A DNA stretch of 64,000 nt from Arthrobacter endolithicus (GCF_026627425.1 NZ_JAPNLH010000009.1:1-64000); one strand, 5' to 3'; numbered from the stretch's first letter, positions 38,018-47,788 are shown. A program made the numbers and translations. The notes: a model not told the origin generated them from the sequence alone.

Positions 38018-40729
38018 GTGACTTCCCCGCTGGCTCCGCGTTCCGCAGCCAATTCCCGTGTGCCCTTTGCTATGGACACCATCGGTTCAGGGCTGGTGTT
38101 CGCGGCGGCGTTGGGGGAGCTGGCCGGGGCATTGGCCGCGGGCCGGATAGCAGTGGTGCAGGCACCTCCCGGCACGGGTAAGACCACGCTGGTTCCGCCG
38201 CTGCTGGCCAACATCGCCGCCGCACGGGAAGATACCCCGCGGGACAACGCCGCGCGAAACAGCAGACCTCGGCCGCGGGTCGTAGTGACCCAGCCCCGCC
38301 GGGTCGCCGCCCGTTCCGCGGCCCGACGCCTCGCGGCCCTCGACGGCAGTGCGGTGGGGGACCGTGTGGGGTACACCGTGCGTGGGGAACGCCAGGTGGG
38401 GCCGGCCACCCTGATCGAGTTCGTCACTCCGGGAATACTCTTGGGTCGCCTGCTCGCGGATCCCGGGCTGGAATCCACCTGCGCGGTGATCCTTGACGAG
38501 GTTCATGAGCGGGGCCTGGAGACGGACCTGCTGGTCGGCATGCTGGCCGAGGTACGCCAACTCCGGGAGGACCTCACACTCGTAGCCATGTCGGCCACCT
38601 TGGATACGCCGCGCTTTGCCGCCCTGCTCGCAGCGGACGACGGCGGCGCGCCGGCGCCGGTGGTCGGCTGTCCGTCAGCGCTCTACCCCTTGGCGGTGCG
38701 CTGGGCGCCCCCTGCTGGCGCCCGGCTGGATGAACGCGGAGTAACGCGTCTCTTCCTGGAGCATGTGGCGGATACGGCCTCGGCGGAGCACACCGAAGCA
38801 CTGACCATGAACGCCGAGACCGACGCTTTGGTGTTCCTCCCGGGTGCGTGGGAGGTGTCCTATGTCGCTGCCCGAATCAGGGACCGCCTTCGTAGCCGGC
38901 CCGGTGCCGGCATTGAGGTACTGGAACTGCACGGCCGGATAGCCCCTGCGGCGCAGGACCGCGCTGTCTCCGGGCGGGAGCCCGGCGGTCCCGCAAGGAT
39001 CATCGTCTCCACCGCGCTCGCCGAATCGTCGCTGACGGTTCCGGGCGTCCGACTGATTATCGATGCGGGGCTCTCCCGTGAACTCCGGCGCGACTCCACC
39101 CGCGGCATGTCCGGCCTGGTGACTGTCTCCTGCTCCCAAGCGTCCGCGGAACAGCGTGCCGGACGAGCCGCCCGGCAGGGACCAGGGAGGGTGATTCGCT
39201 GCTACGGGCAGCAGACATTTGCGGCGGCGCCGGCGCACCAAACCCCTCAGATTGCGGTGGCAGACCTGACCGGTGCCGCGCTCGTCCTGGCATGCTGGGG
39301 CGCCCCCGGTGGCCGGGGCCTGGCGCTGCCGGATACCGCACCCCAGGGGGCCATGGACCAGGCCGTTGAGGTACTGCGTGAACTTGGCGCGGTGGAAGCG
39401 GGCGGCCTGGCCTCGGATCTGGGTAGGACGTTGGCCACTATCCCTGCCGATCCAAGGCTCGCCCGGGCGCTGCTGGCTGGTGCCGCCGTCGTCGGACGAC
39501 GCACCGCAGCGGAGGTGGTCGCTCTGGTGTCCGGGGACCAGCGCGCTTCCGATGCCGACCTCACGCGGCAGCTGAGCGCACTGCGGTCGGGCAGGGAACC
39601 AGCGGCCGGTCGTTGGGCAGAGGATGTCCGCCGCATGGAGGCGATCGTCCGCCGGGAGCGGCCCCGGTTCGCAGCCGCCGCACCCGTCACCCCGGGGACC
39701 GCTGCGCCGGTGCTTGGCGCCACGGTGACTGGCGCGGAAGCCGTGGGGTTCGTCGTCGCCCTGGCGTTCCCGGACCGCGTGGCGCGCCGCGTCCCCGGCG
39801 CTGGACCGCAGCGCTATCTTTTGTCCTCCGGGACGCAGGCGGGTCTGCCGGCCGGCAGCCCGCTGTCCGGGCACGAATGGCTGGCCGTTGCCGAGGTGTC
39901 GCGTTCGCAGGGGCGTGACGCGGCCGGCACCGGCGCGCTCATCCGATCCGCGGCGCCGCTGAGCGCCGATGCGGCGCAGTCCGCCGCCCGGCATTTGCTC
40001 AGTGATACGGCGCAGGCACAGTTTGGCCACGGCAAGGTCACCGCGCGGCGCGAACGCCGGCTGGGGGCGATACTGGTCTCGTCCACGCCGGTTCGCCCGT
40101 CGGCGGCGGAGGGCCGCGTGGCAGTGGCCGGCGCACTGGAGAAGGAAGGGCTCGAGATGATCGGCTGGTCGCCGGCAGCGGAGGTTTTGCGCCGCCGTCT
40201 GGCATTGCTGCACCGGGAATTGGGGGCGCCCTGGCCGGATGTTTCCGGGCCGGCTTTGCTGGCCCACCTGGACCGGTGGCTGGCGCCGGAGCTTGAGGCC
40301 TTGGCCGGCGGGGCTGCCACGAGCACTATAAGCTTGGCCGCACCGTTGCGGCGGCTGCTGCCGTGGCCGGACGCCGCCCGGCTTGATGAGCTGACGCCGG
40401 AACGGCTCGCGGTGCCCAGCGGTTCGCGGGTGCGGATCGACTATCCGGACGTGGCGGACGACGGCGGCCGGCCGGTGGTGGCGGTCAAGCTGCAGGAATG
40501 CTTCGGCTGGGCGCAGACGCCCCGGCTGGTGGATGGACGGGTGCCGTTGCTGTTCCACCTGCTCTCTCCGGCAGGTCGGCAGCTGGCCGTCACCGACGAT
40601 TTAGCTTCCTTTTGGTCGGGCCCCTATGCACAGGTCCGGGCGCAGATGCGGAGTCGATACCCGAAGCATCCCTGGCCGGAAGACCCGTGGACGGCCCGGC
40701 CGACGGCACGGACCAAGGGCCGGGGGTGA
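38018..40729 (+). CDS. hrpB: ATP-dependent helicase HrpB
   Basis: DEAH-box RNA/DNA helicase of 903 residues. Walker A is APPGTGKTTLVPP, motif II ILDEVHERGLETDL, motif III AMSATLDT, motif VI AEQRAGRAARQGPG. The C-terminal region WAQTPRLVDGRVPLLFHLLSPAGRQLAVTDDLASFW (given here only to mark the conserved HrpB tail) is complete. The start is uncertain: GTG 38018 gives the usual N-terminus, although GGAGG lies only one base before it; ATG 38072 is the next option. It is not functionally linked to the sugar operon upstream. Confidence 0.9.
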   Translation: MTSPLAPRSAANSRVPFAMDTIGSGLVFAAALGELAGALAAGRIAVVQAPPGTGKTTLVPPLLANIAAAREDTPRDNAARNSRPRPRVVVTQPRRVAARSAARRLAALDGSAVGDRVGYTVRGERQVGPATLIEFVTPGILLGRLLADPGLESTCAVILDEVHERGLETDLLVGMLAEVRQLREDLTLVAMSATLDTPRFAALLAADDGGAPAPVVGCPSALYPLAVRWAPPAGARLDERGVTRLFLEHVADTASAEHTEALTMNAETDALVFLPGAWEVSYVAARIRDRLRSRPGAGIEVLELHGRIAPAAQDRAVSGREPGGPARIIVSTALAESSLTVPGVRLIIDAGLSRELRRDSTRGMSGLVTVSCSQASAEQRAGRAARQGPGRVIRCYGQQTFAAAPAHQTPQIAVADLTGAALVLACWGAPGGRGLALPDTAPQGAMDQAVEVLRELGAVEAGGLASDLGRTLATIPADPRLARALLAGAAVVGRRTAAEVVALVSGDQRASDADLTRQLSALRSGREPAAGRWAEDVRRMEAIVRRERPRFAAAAPVTPGTAAPVLGATVTGAEAVGFVVALAFPDRVARRVPGAGPQRYLLSSGTQAGLPAGSPLSGHEWLAVAEVSRSQGRDAAGTGALIRSAAPLSADAAQSAARHLLSDTAQAQFGHGKVTARRERRLGAILVSSTPVRPSAAEGRVAVAGALEKEGLEMIGWSPAAEVLRRRLALLHRELGAPWPDVSGPALLAHLDRWLAPELEALAGGAATSTISLAAPLRRLLPWPDAARLDELTPERLAVPSGSRVRIDYPDVADDGGRPVVAVKLQECFGWAQTPRLVDGRVPLLFHLLSPAGRQLAVTDDLASFWSGPYAQVRAQMRSRYPKHPWPEDPWTARPTARTKGRG

Positions 40730-40765
40730 CCGGCCCATGATGGCGCGCACCAAAAGGCAATGACG

Positions 40766-41698
40766 CTACGCGCCCGGGCCTGGGACGATGGCCAGGGATT
40801 CTCCGGCCGCCGGCTTGGAGCCTTTTGCATTGCCGCGGGCCGGATGCCCCCTCGGTCCGTCGGCCTGCACGGTGACGCCGATTCCCGCGACGATGACCAG
40901 TAGGATCCCGACGAGGGCGCTGACGCGCGGGATCTGTCCTAGGACGCTCAGCCCGATGGTGAGGGCGATGGCCGGCTCCAGACTCATCAGGATTCCGAAG
41001 GCGGATGCCGGCAGCCGGCGAAGGGCGAGCAGTTCCAGGCTGAACGGGATCACGGGGAGCAGGAGGGCCAGTCCGGCACCGACGAGCAGCAGCTGCCAGC
41101 TGAGGTGGCTGAAGACGGAGGGGCCCGCGGTGATTGTCGAGACAACCGCGGCAACCGGCATGGAAATACCCAGTGCCTGCAGGCCGGCCACCGCGTCACC
41201 GGCCCTCTGCGTCAGCACAATATAGGCGGCCCAACAGGTGGCGGCGCCGAGCGCGAAGAGAACGCCTAACGAATCGGTACCTCCCTGCCACGGTTCGGTA
41301 AGGGCCGGCACGCCTGTCGCGGCGACAAGTGCCCACCAGCGTGCCGTCCCGCGTCCCCGCGTGACCGCAACGCCGAGGGGTCCAAGAAACTCCAACGCAC
41401 TGGTGGTCCCAAGCGGCAGCCGGACCACGGCGGCCATGAACAGCATGGTCATTCCGGCCGTCGCAATTCCGAGCAGTACGCAGGTGCGCAGCGTGGCGGG
41501 GCTGAACGACGTCCGCCAAGGACGGGACACTGCGAGGATTATGACGGCGGCCCACACCAGACGCAGCCAGGCCACGCCCTCGGGCCCGAGTTGATCTGCC
41601 AAACTAATCGACGCGGCGAGACCCAACTGCACGCAGCACATGGCGGCTACCGCCATCGCGGTGCCGGCGCGGACGCCGTCGAACTTGTTGCTGGACAT
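40766..41698 (-). CDS. EamA/DMT family transporter (RhtA-like)
   Basis: 310 residues with about ten hydrophobic helices in two EamA repeats. RhtA-type features include LPLGTTSALEFLGPLGVA and LRRLPASAFGILMSLEPAIA. Members export amino acids such as threonine or homoserine, or other small metabolites. A polar tail follows the last helix. It converges on hrpB. Confidence 0.87.
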   Translation of the reverse strand: MSSNKFDGVRAGTAMAVAAMCCVQLGLAASISLADQLGPEGVAWLRLVWAAVIILAVSRPWRTSFSPATLRTCVLLGIATAGMTMLFMAAVVRLPLGTTSALEFLGPLGVAVTRGRGTARWWALVAATGVPALTEPWQGGTDSLGVLFALGAATCWAAYIVLTQRAGDAVAGLQALGISMPVAAVVSTITAGPSVFSHLSWQLLLVGAGLALLLPVIPFSLELLALRRLPASAFGILMSLEPAIALTIGLSVLGQIPRVSALVGILLVIVAGIGVTVQADGPRGHPARGNAKGSKPAAGESLAIVPGPGA

Positions 41699-41789
41699 GC
41701 ACTAAGTAGACCCGGACGCGTCCCTTCCTGTCCATGTGATGATGCCTGACAACCTGTTCGGGAACCGTGCACTGGGACAGTTGCCCGGC

Positions 41790-41855
41790 GTGCCGCAAAA
41801 CTTCAGGCACTCTGAACAGCCAGTGGGCGTGTAGAGGCCTGAAGTTTTGCGGCAC
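41790..41855. repeat. Perfect 19-bp inverted repeat with 28-base loop
   Basis: GTGCCGCAAAACTTCAGGC at 41790-41808 is exactly complementary to 41837-41855. The spacer has a further three-base pairing (TCT/AGA). It lies between two minus-strand genes, about 90 bases upstream of the EamA start. It lacks a T-run, so it is more like a mobile palindromic or REP/MITE-type element, or the termini of a deleted transposon, than a standard terminator. Confidence 0.8.
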
Positions 41856-41915
41856 CGAAATCGACGCGGGAACTATAGACAGGAAGCCCCGCGCCGCGAC
41901 ACCGCTAGCCGGCGC

Positions 41916-42131
41916 CTATTTCTTCTCCTCCAGTCGCAGGGCAATCCCGAGGGCGAAAAACGTCGGTGCCCAGTGCCCCACGAAGATCCCCCATCTGTCG
42001 GACTGCGCCTTGGAGTGAGATGGCTTGGCCCGGCTCACCAGCCACGACGTCAGGGACAGCGCGATAGAGGCGAATCCACCCACGTAGGCATAGTCGCTCT
42101 TGATGCCGGCATCGTGAAGCATTTCAATCAT
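41916..42131 (-). CDS. Small conserved hypothetical membrane protein
   Basis: 71 residues starting at ATG 42131, with AAAGG about eight bases upstream. Two hydrophobic segments are visible (YVGGFASIALSLTSWLVS and WGIFVGHWAPTFFALGIAL) separated by a polar SRAKPSHSKAQSDR loop. It ends LRLEEKK. I recognise the general pattern from actinobacterial genomes but no function is known to me. Confidence 0.7.
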   Translation of the reverse strand: MIEMLHDAGIKSDYAYVGGFASIALSLTSWLVSRAKPSHSKAQSDRWGIFVGHWAPTFFALGIALRLEEKK

Positions 42132-42266
42132 TGGATTAGCCTTTCGAAGTATCAGAAACGTAAGCGTACTTAGCCTGACACAGTCGCTGCCAGATTTGAA
42201 GGGGCGGTGACGCTGGATGCGGTTTACGTGGCGCGATTGAGGGCCTTTCACCCGCAGCAGTGTGCC

Positions 42267-43208
42267 ATGATCGGTGGTGTGACCGGACGATTGATGCTTC
42301 TCGACACCGCTTCGCTGTATTACCGTGCCTTCCATGGGCTGCCGGACACCATTCGGGCCCCGGACGGGTCGCCGGTCAACGCCATTCGAGGGCTGCTCGA
42401 TATGGTTGCGCGGCTGCTGACGGATTTCGAGCCGACCGAACTGGTTGCCTGTTGGGATGATAATTGGCGCCCGCACTGGCGGGTGGCGCTTGTACCCGGG
42501 TACAAGGCGCACCGCGTTGCCACAATGACTTCCGGTGCCAATGACGTGGAGCAGACTCCGGAACTCCTTGTCCCACAAATCCCGATCATCCGAGAGGTTC
42601 TCGGAGCCCTCGGCATACCGATCATTGGAGCGCAGGACTACGAGGCCGACGACGTCATCGGCACCTTGGCGACGCGGGCCCGGCTTCCGGTCGACATTGT
42701 CACCGGCGACCGCGACTTGTTCCAGCTGGTAGACGACACGTCCGGCGTCCGGATCATTTATACCGCCCGCGGGATGAGCAAGCTCGAGCTTATTACCGAT
42801 GCCGTCGTCGTGTCGAAGTATGGAGTTGTCCCGGGCCAGTATGCGGACTTCGCGGTCCTGCGCGGGGACCCGTCCGACGGACTTCCCGGCGTTCCAGGCG
42901 TAGGGGAGAAGACAGCTGCCGCGCTGCTGGCGGAGTTCGGCACTCTCGGAAGGATCACCGAAGCCGCCCAGGATCCGACAACCCCGCTGTCAGCCTCGGT
43001 GCGATCGAAAATCATCGCGTCCTCAGCGTATCTGCAGGTGGCGCCGCGGGTCGTCGCAGTCGCCCGGGATCTGGACCTCGGTGCGGTAGATGCACGCATC
43101 CACACAGTGGATGACGTCCGCCGTCAGGAGCTCGAATTGCTCTCGGAGAAGTGGGGCCTGCGGGGGTCACTCGAGCGCGCTGTCCGTGCAGTCGGTTCGG
43201 TGGACTGA
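42267..43208 (+). CDS. 5'-3' exonuclease (PolA-N-like)
   Basis: 313 residues matching the 5'-nuclease domain of DNA polymerase I as a stand-alone protein. Metal-binding acidic clusters are LLDTASLYYRAFHG, YEADDVIGTLA, VTGDRDLFQLV and LRGDPSDGLPGVPGVGEKTAAALL, the last including the helix-hairpin-helix. It probably removes flaps or RNA primers in repair. ATG 42267 is preferred, but GTG 42279 is possible. The gene stands alone. Confidence 0.9.
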   Translation: MIGGVTGRLMLLDTASLYYRAFHGLPDTIRAPDGSPVNAIRGLLDMVARLLTDFEPTELVACWDDNWRPHWRVALVPGYKAHRVATMTSGANDVEQTPELLVPQIPIIREVLGALGIPIIGAQDYEADDVIGTLATRARLPVDIVTGDRDLFQLVDDTSGVRIIYTARGMSKLELITDAVVVSKYGVVPGQYADFAVLRGDPSDGLPGVPGVGEKTAAALLAEFGTLGRITEAAQDPTTPLSASVRSKIIASSAYLQVAPRVVAVARDLDLGAVDARIHTVDDVRRQELELLSEKWGLRGSLERAVRAVGSVD

Positions 43209-43534
43209 GCCGCGGCCTTACGCTGATCAGGCAGTGGCCGTGGCAGCGGCAGGGCGGTCGGACGAGACGACGGCGTGGGTCGGGTTACAATCTAGGTCGC
43301 CACCCTCATGGTGACCTTCCGGCAGATAAACACGTTGCTCTGCTCTGACATCCCGCCGACTCTCCACACCGGAATTTGTTCCATTTCCTTACATGGGCCG
43401 GGCAGCGCTGATTGAAAGCCGTTAGCTCGACGCTGCCAATGCGGTGTAGGCCCACCGCTTTGTAGGTGCGGCATGTGCGAGCCCGGGATTGAACGCATAA
43501 TCGAAAATGCGCCGATACAAGCCATAGTTTCCGC
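43209..43534. other. Intergenic region with no recognised gene
   Basis: This stretch follows the exonuclease gene and precedes the dead kinase. No open frame on either strand has a motif or ribosome-binding site that I would support. It is more A/T-rich than its neighbours around 43310-43400. Confidence 0.4.
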
Positions 43535-44165
43535 AGGCACTGGTCCGGTTGATCGGTGAACGCTGCCTCGAACGTTCAGGACGGCTGACGGTGGCCATCG
43601 ACGGACCGCCGGCCGGTGATCCGAGGGCGTTGGCGAATCGGACCGCGCTGTGGTTACAAGAGAACGGACGGCCTTAGGCCGTGGTGGATCTAGAAGACTT
43701 CCAGCTGCCTGCCTCCCGGCGGTTCGAGACTGGCCGTGAGGATCCGGACAGCTACGCGTGGCGCTGGTTCGACTACGTCGCACTCGGTCGGGAGGTGCTG
43801 GCCCCGTTGATTCCCGATGCGCTGACTCCTTCCTCGTGGCTGCCACGCTTGTACGATGGCCGCGCTTGTACGATGCGCGAACAGATCGGGCAGTCCGTGG
43901 AGCGCGGGAAAAGGCACGGCCCGGGCTGGTTTTGCTGGTTTCCGGGCCGATGCTGCTGGGACGCAGGCTGGACTTCGACCTCACCGTGCAATTGAGCATG
44001 GATGAGCCGGTACTCAAGCGCAGAACACCAGCATCCCTGCAGTTCACGGTGCCTGCCGTGCTGGAGCATCAGGACGAACTTTTAGAGGTCCCGGACCTTC
44101 GGGTCCGCTATAACCATCCAGAGCGTCCGGCCGTGGCTGTTGGGCAGCGATCCTCCGAAAGCCCG
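43535..44165 (+). pseudogene. Degenerate uridine/nucleoside-kinase-like P-loop protein
   Basis: Remnants read LTVAIDGPPAGDPRALANR, an expected P-loop that lacks the GK[ST] core, then an in-frame TAG near 43674. VDLEDFQLPASRRFETGREDPDSY follows, then WFDYVALGREVLAPL. After a frame change near 43850 comes LVLLVSGPMLLGRRLDFDLTVQL. This order matches uridine-kinase-like ATPases (P-loop, substrate Asp loop, LID, second-strand motif). The gene is dead by three separate lesions. Confidence 0.7.
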
Positions 44166-44230
44166 TAAACTGCGCAATCATTTAGCTCTCGTCCGCTGGC
44201 GCACCCTCGCCCGGTAACCGTGACTTCGCA

Positions 44231-44620
44231 TTACCTTCGTATTCGCAACCACAGTTGGCACGGCTGGACCGACCCCTGCCGGACTCCCCGGCAGGGCTGG
44301 CTGGGCTGATCAACGATCTCCCCGTACTGATCGGGCTCAAAATGCTCCGGGTTCGGCTCATACGCATTGAGAAAAATCTCACAGTCGCAGAATGCTCCCA
44401 TGCGGCCAAGGTTTCGAACCAGCGCCGTGGACCTCGGAGCCGTTTGATCCCGATACAGCGTCACCCAGCGCAGGCCGAGGCAGCCAAAGTTCAGCATCCT
44501 CTGTACGTAGCAGGCCAGGCATTCACCCAGGCCGGGCATGGTCAATAACGTGGACCTCTCAGGCAGCTGGTTCTCAAGTTTGGCAACCGTAGACTGCTGC
44601 CCATCGCGTGATTCTTCCAT
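44231..44620 (-). CDS. DUF2695 family protein
   Basis: 129 residues. The conserved core [17 protein letters not shown], then [22 protein letters not shown] and [13 protein letters not shown], is the DUF2695 signature, including four cysteines (two CxxC/CxC-like pairs) that could bind a metal. ATG 44620 follows an AAAGGG stretch. It is divergent from the Tat ferritin-like gene, with 214 bases between the starts. No function is established for the family to my knowledge. Confidence 0.8.
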   Translation of the reverse strand: MEESRDGQQSTVAKLENQLPERSTLLTMPGLGECLACYVQRMLNFGCLGLRWVTLYRDQTAPRSTALVRNLGRMGAFCDCEIFLNAYEPNPEHFEPDQYGEIVDQPSQPCRGVRQGSVQPCQLWLRIRR

Positions 44621-44834
44621 GGTGTCCGTCCCTTTCCTCAGCAAAATCCCTAAGGAAAAGACTGCCGCCCGCCGCGTCCTACGGAACGCGGGATCAACGA
44701 AATGTGGACAACCGAGGCCCAGACGATGGCACTGGAGGAGACGCTTTCCCACCAAGGACCCTTTCGTCAGGCGAAATAGCGGCGTAGAGTTCACCCAGCT
44801 GGGGACTCGCCGTTTCAACGATCCCAGGAGAACG

Positions 44835-45797
44835 ATGATGTTTGACCAGAAATTTATCACTGCCGCGATTAACCGAAGCGCAGAAAACCCCACCGATCGG
44901 CGCAATTTTCTCAGGGCCGCCCGGTTGACGGGGTTAGGAGTTGGCGCCGCGGCGCTCGTGGCGGGTACCGCAGGGATGGCTGACGCTGCCGACGCCACCA
45001 CGAATGCCACAGCACCCAGTGACGCTGCAATCTTGAATTTTGCGCTGAACTTGGAATACCTTGAGGCCGAGTTCTACCTCCGGGCGACTACAGGTCAGGG
45101 GCTGCCTGATAACCTCACCGGGGGTACCGGACGGCGTGGCGGGGTGAGCGGCGGCCATGAGGTCCCCTTCAAGACACCGGCCATCCGCCAGATCGCGCAG
45201 GAAATAGCGGCCGATGAAAAGGCCCACGTGGCCTTCCTGCGTTCCGCTCTTGGCCGGGTGGCCGTGTCCCGACCTGCCATCAACATCGATGCCAGTTTTA
45301 CGGCCGCGGCGGTAGCTGCCGGTCTGATCAAGCAGGGACAGAAGTTCGACGTCTATGCGAACGAGCAAAACTTCCTGCTGGGGGCGTTTGTCTTTGAGGA
45401 TGTGGGCGTTACTGCTTACAAGGGAGCGGCGCCGCTGATCAATAGCAAAACGTATCTTGACGCCGCCGCCGGCATTCTCGCTGTGGAGGCTTACCATGCT
45501 GCAATCATCAGGACCACCCTGTACGGGCTCGGTCTGGCAGCGCCTACGGTGAACATTTCGGACCTGCGCGACCTCGTTGACGGCCGATCGGACGACGATC
45601 AGCCGATTATCCTCAACGGAGTGTCAAACCTGGTACCCACAGATGCCAACGGGATCGCTTATGGACGCACCACCGCCGCGGTGCTGAACATCGTATATCT
45701 GACGGGGCACCGGGTACGCTCCGGCGGTTTCTTCCCGAATGGTGTGAACGGTTCCATTAATCTCAGCGGGGACAACGATCGCGACGGTGACGACTAG
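44835..45797 (+). CDS. Exported ferritin-like domain protein with Tat signal
   Basis: 320 residues. The N-terminus has [22 protein letters not shown], a twin-arginine signal (read as RR-N-F-L plus a hydrophobic stretch), with cleavage likely near ADA. The mature part resembles the Ferritin_2 domain: [42 protein letters not shown] and [14 protein letters not shown] carry the Glu/His residues of a four-helix carboxylate bundle. AGGAG precedes ATG 44835. Relatives are called desiccation-related proteins. The C-terminus ends in an Asp-rich DNDRDGDD tail. Confidence 0.85.
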   Translation: MMFDQKFITAAINRSAENPTDRRNFLRAARLTGLGVGAAALVAGTAGMADAADATTNATAPSDAAILNFALNLEYLEAEFYLRATTGQGLPDNLTGGTGRRGGVSGGHEVPFKTPAIRQIAQEIAADEKAHVAFLRSALGRVAVSRPAINIDASFTAAAVAAGLIKQGQKFDVYANEQNFLLGAFVFEDVGVTAYKGAAPLINSKTYLDAAAGILAVEAYHAAIIRTTLYGLGLAAPTVNISDLRDLVDGRSDDDQPIILNGVSNLVPTDANGIAYGRTTAAVLNIVYLTGHRVRSGGFFPNGVNGSINLSGDNDRDGDD

Positions 45798-45827
45798 AGG
45801 CCGCGACGGCTAAACCAGATGATATAG

Positions 45828-45871
45828 CCATGCCTACTGCCCTGCGGAATTCGGCAGGGCAGTAGGCATGG
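45828..45871. terminator. Bidirectional terminator, 18-bp perfect stem
   Basis: CCATGCCTACTGCCCTGC at 45828-45845 pairs perfectly with 45854-45871 across an eight-base loop containing GAATTC. It lies between two convergent genes (ferritin-like and YrdC-like), exactly where a bidirectional terminator is expected. Confidence 0.75.
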
Positions 45872-45963
45872 GCGACCGTGGCAACGATCTGGAGCCCGCG
45901 GCGCTGCCGTCGGTTGGTGCAAAATCTGCACGCTACGATTCCGCCACTGCCGACAACGTCATA

Positions 45964-46584
45964 TTACTCGAACCGGGACGGGTCGCCCGTTCCGCGGCGG
46001 ATGATCTCGGCCGTACCGCTGGAAAAGTCGACAACAGTGGTCGGTTCGGCGCCGCAGTCACCGGATTCGATCACGGCGTCCACCTCGTGGTCGAGCCGTT
46101 CCTTGATTTCCCAGCCCTGGGTGAGCGGCTCCTCCTGATCGGACAGCAACAGGGTGCTGGAAAGCAGCGGTTCGCCCAGCTCAGCCAGCAGGGCCTGGAC
46201 CATCTTGGTGCCGGGAATGCGGACGCCGACAGTCTTCTTCTTCGGATGCAGGAGACGGCGGGGAACTTCTTTCGTAGCGGGCAGGATGAAGGTGTAGCTA
46301 CCCGGCGTGACGGACTTGATGCTCCGGAACACGTCGTTGTCGATCTGCACGAATTGGCCCAGCTGGGCGAAGTCCTTGCAGACCAGCGTGAAATGGTGCT
46401 TGTCATCTAGGTGGCGGATCGCACGAATCCGGTCCAAGGCGGCTTTGTTGCCCAGCTGGGCGCCAAGTGCATAACAAGAGTCCGTGGGGTAGGCAATGAG
46501 GCCGCCGGATCGAATGAGATCGCCGATCTGTGCGATCGCGCGCGGTTGTGGATCTTCCGGATGGACGTCAAAGAATTTAGCCAT
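45964..46584 (-). CDS. YrdC/Sua5/YciO-like L-threonylcarbamoyladenylate synthase
   Basis: 206 residues of the YrdC fold that makes threonylcarbamoyl-AMP for tRNA t6A in true Sua5/YrdC proteins. Seen motifs: LIAYPTDSCYALGAQ, KHHFTLVCKD, GSYTFILPAT, KKKTVGVRIPG and EPTTVVDFSSG. The pattern (SCYALG, HFTLVC) is nearer the YciO subfamily, whose role is less certain. ATG 46584. It is divergent from the sigma factor gene. Confidence 0.85.
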   Translation of the reverse strand: MAKFFDVHPEDPQPRAIAQIGDLIRSGGLIAYPTDSCYALGAQLGNKAALDRIRAIRHLDDKHHFTLVCKDFAQLGQFVQIDNDVFRSIKSVTPGSYTFILPATKEVPRRLLHPKKKTVGVRIPGTKMVQALLAELGEPLLSSTLLLSDQEEPLTQGWEIKERLDHEVDAVIESGDCGAEPTTVVDFSSGTAEIIRRGTGDPSRFE

Positions 46585-46778
46585 GGCACGAGCTTACGGC
46601 CGTCTGACGCGCGGTGCACAAGGTTGTTTTACTCGAGAACTGACTTGTACCCGCTGCTTCCGCGAACGAGAAGTTGCTTCGCAGAATTCTCAGCAAAACG
46701 ATTGTCTTATAAGCATGCTTCTGTTTCTCTGAGAGGGAGGTTGGGAACGGCCGTCCTCGAACCGGAGCGGAGACGAAC

Positions 46779-47588
46779 TTGGCGCCTGTTATGAATCACG
46801 ATGAAACTCTCGAGACTTTCCACCGGGCGCGCCGCTGTGTCGGTTCGTTGCGGAGGGCCATCGAGGATGAATTGATCGTCGGCCATTTGGACATCGCCGA
46901 GACTGCGGCCCGCGCTTTCGTTGTTGCCGGGAGGGACTTGGATGATCTTAGGCAGATTGCGTCCATAGGTCTGATTAAGGCTGTCCGTGGTTTCGATCCC
47001 GACCGGGGAACAACGTTTATGGCTTACGCGATGCCCACGGTGCGGGGGGAGTTAAAGCGGCATCTGCGGGACAGTAGTTGGATGATCCGGCCGCCGCGGC
47101 CTTTACAGGACCTGCGCACAATCATTTCCAAAACCTCGCCGGCATTGGCTCAGCGGCTGGGCGCAGAGCCGACCTTGGCCGAACTTTCGGTCGAGCTCGG
47201 TGTTGACGAACGGCATGTCGCGGAGGCCTTGAATTGCCACAGCAGTCTCCATCCGGAGTCGTTGGAGGCCCCGCTGGGTGAAAGAGGGGAAGATCCGACG
47301 CACAGTTTGTTGGAAATCATCGCCGACTCGGACAGCTGGCCGGATAGGGTCGAGGAAATTCTGATGCTACGCAGTGCAATCCGGAACCTGCCGGCGCCGG
47401 AACAGCGGCTGCTGTATTTGAGGTACTTTCATGAACAATCCCAGGAGCAAATCGGACGGCATTTGGATATGACTCAGATGCAGGTCTCTCGTCTGCTCGC
47501 CCGTGTCCTGGCTGAACTCCAACGCAGCCTCCAAGACGACTCGCAGCAGAAGATCGAAGGTCGTAGGCTGCGTTCTCGGAGCGCGTGA
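46779..47588 (+). CDS. Alternative sigma factor, SigB/SigF group
   Basis: 269 residues. Region 2 (DDLRQIASIGLIKAVRGFDPDRGTTFMAYAMPTVRGELKRHLRD in pieces), region 3 (RLGAEPTLAELSVELGVDERHV) and region 4 HTH (EQSQEQIGRHLDMTQMQVSRLLARVL) follow the general-stress sigma factors. TTG 46779 has GGAG six bases upstream; ATG 46791 is the alternative. No anti-sigma or anti-anti-sigma gene is next to it, unlike the usual rsbVW-sigF arrangement. Confidence 0.88.
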   Translation: MAPVMNHDETLETFHRARRCVGSLRRAIEDELIVGHLDIAETAARAFVVAGRDLDDLRQIASIGLIKAVRGFDPDRGTTFMAYAMPTVRGELKRHLRDSSWMIRPPRPLQDLRTIISKTSPALAQRLGAEPTLAELSVELGVDERHVAEALNCHSSLHPESLEAPLGERGEDPTHSLLEIIADSDSWPDRVEEILMLRSAIRNLPAPEQRLLYLRYFHEQSQEQIGRHLDMTQMQVSRLLARVLAELQRSLQDDSQQKIEGRRLRSRSA

Positions 47589-47788
47589 GAGGGGTTCACA
47601 GACTACGGGCCCGCCTTCCCCGCGGCCTGCCTCGTTCAGCTGCTCCGTTGCCGGTGGGTCACGGCGGACTGCTCCGGGAAGGTGGCTGCGCTCCTTCCTT
47701 CGGGGAAATTCATCGGCTGTTCCGGAAGGGTGCCCGTCGTTGTGCGGGAGCAGCGTCCATAATGGCGCACGGTAGACTCACAGTCACC

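Noticed and set aside
38675-40558. Open frame of 627 codons on the minus strand
   Set aside because: It is antisense to the hrpB helicase gene, which has complete helicase motifs.
43292-44047. 251-codon minus-strand frame
   Set aside because: It is antisense to the degenerate kinase remnants and Arg/Ser-rich; the plus-strand remnants have recognisable motif order.
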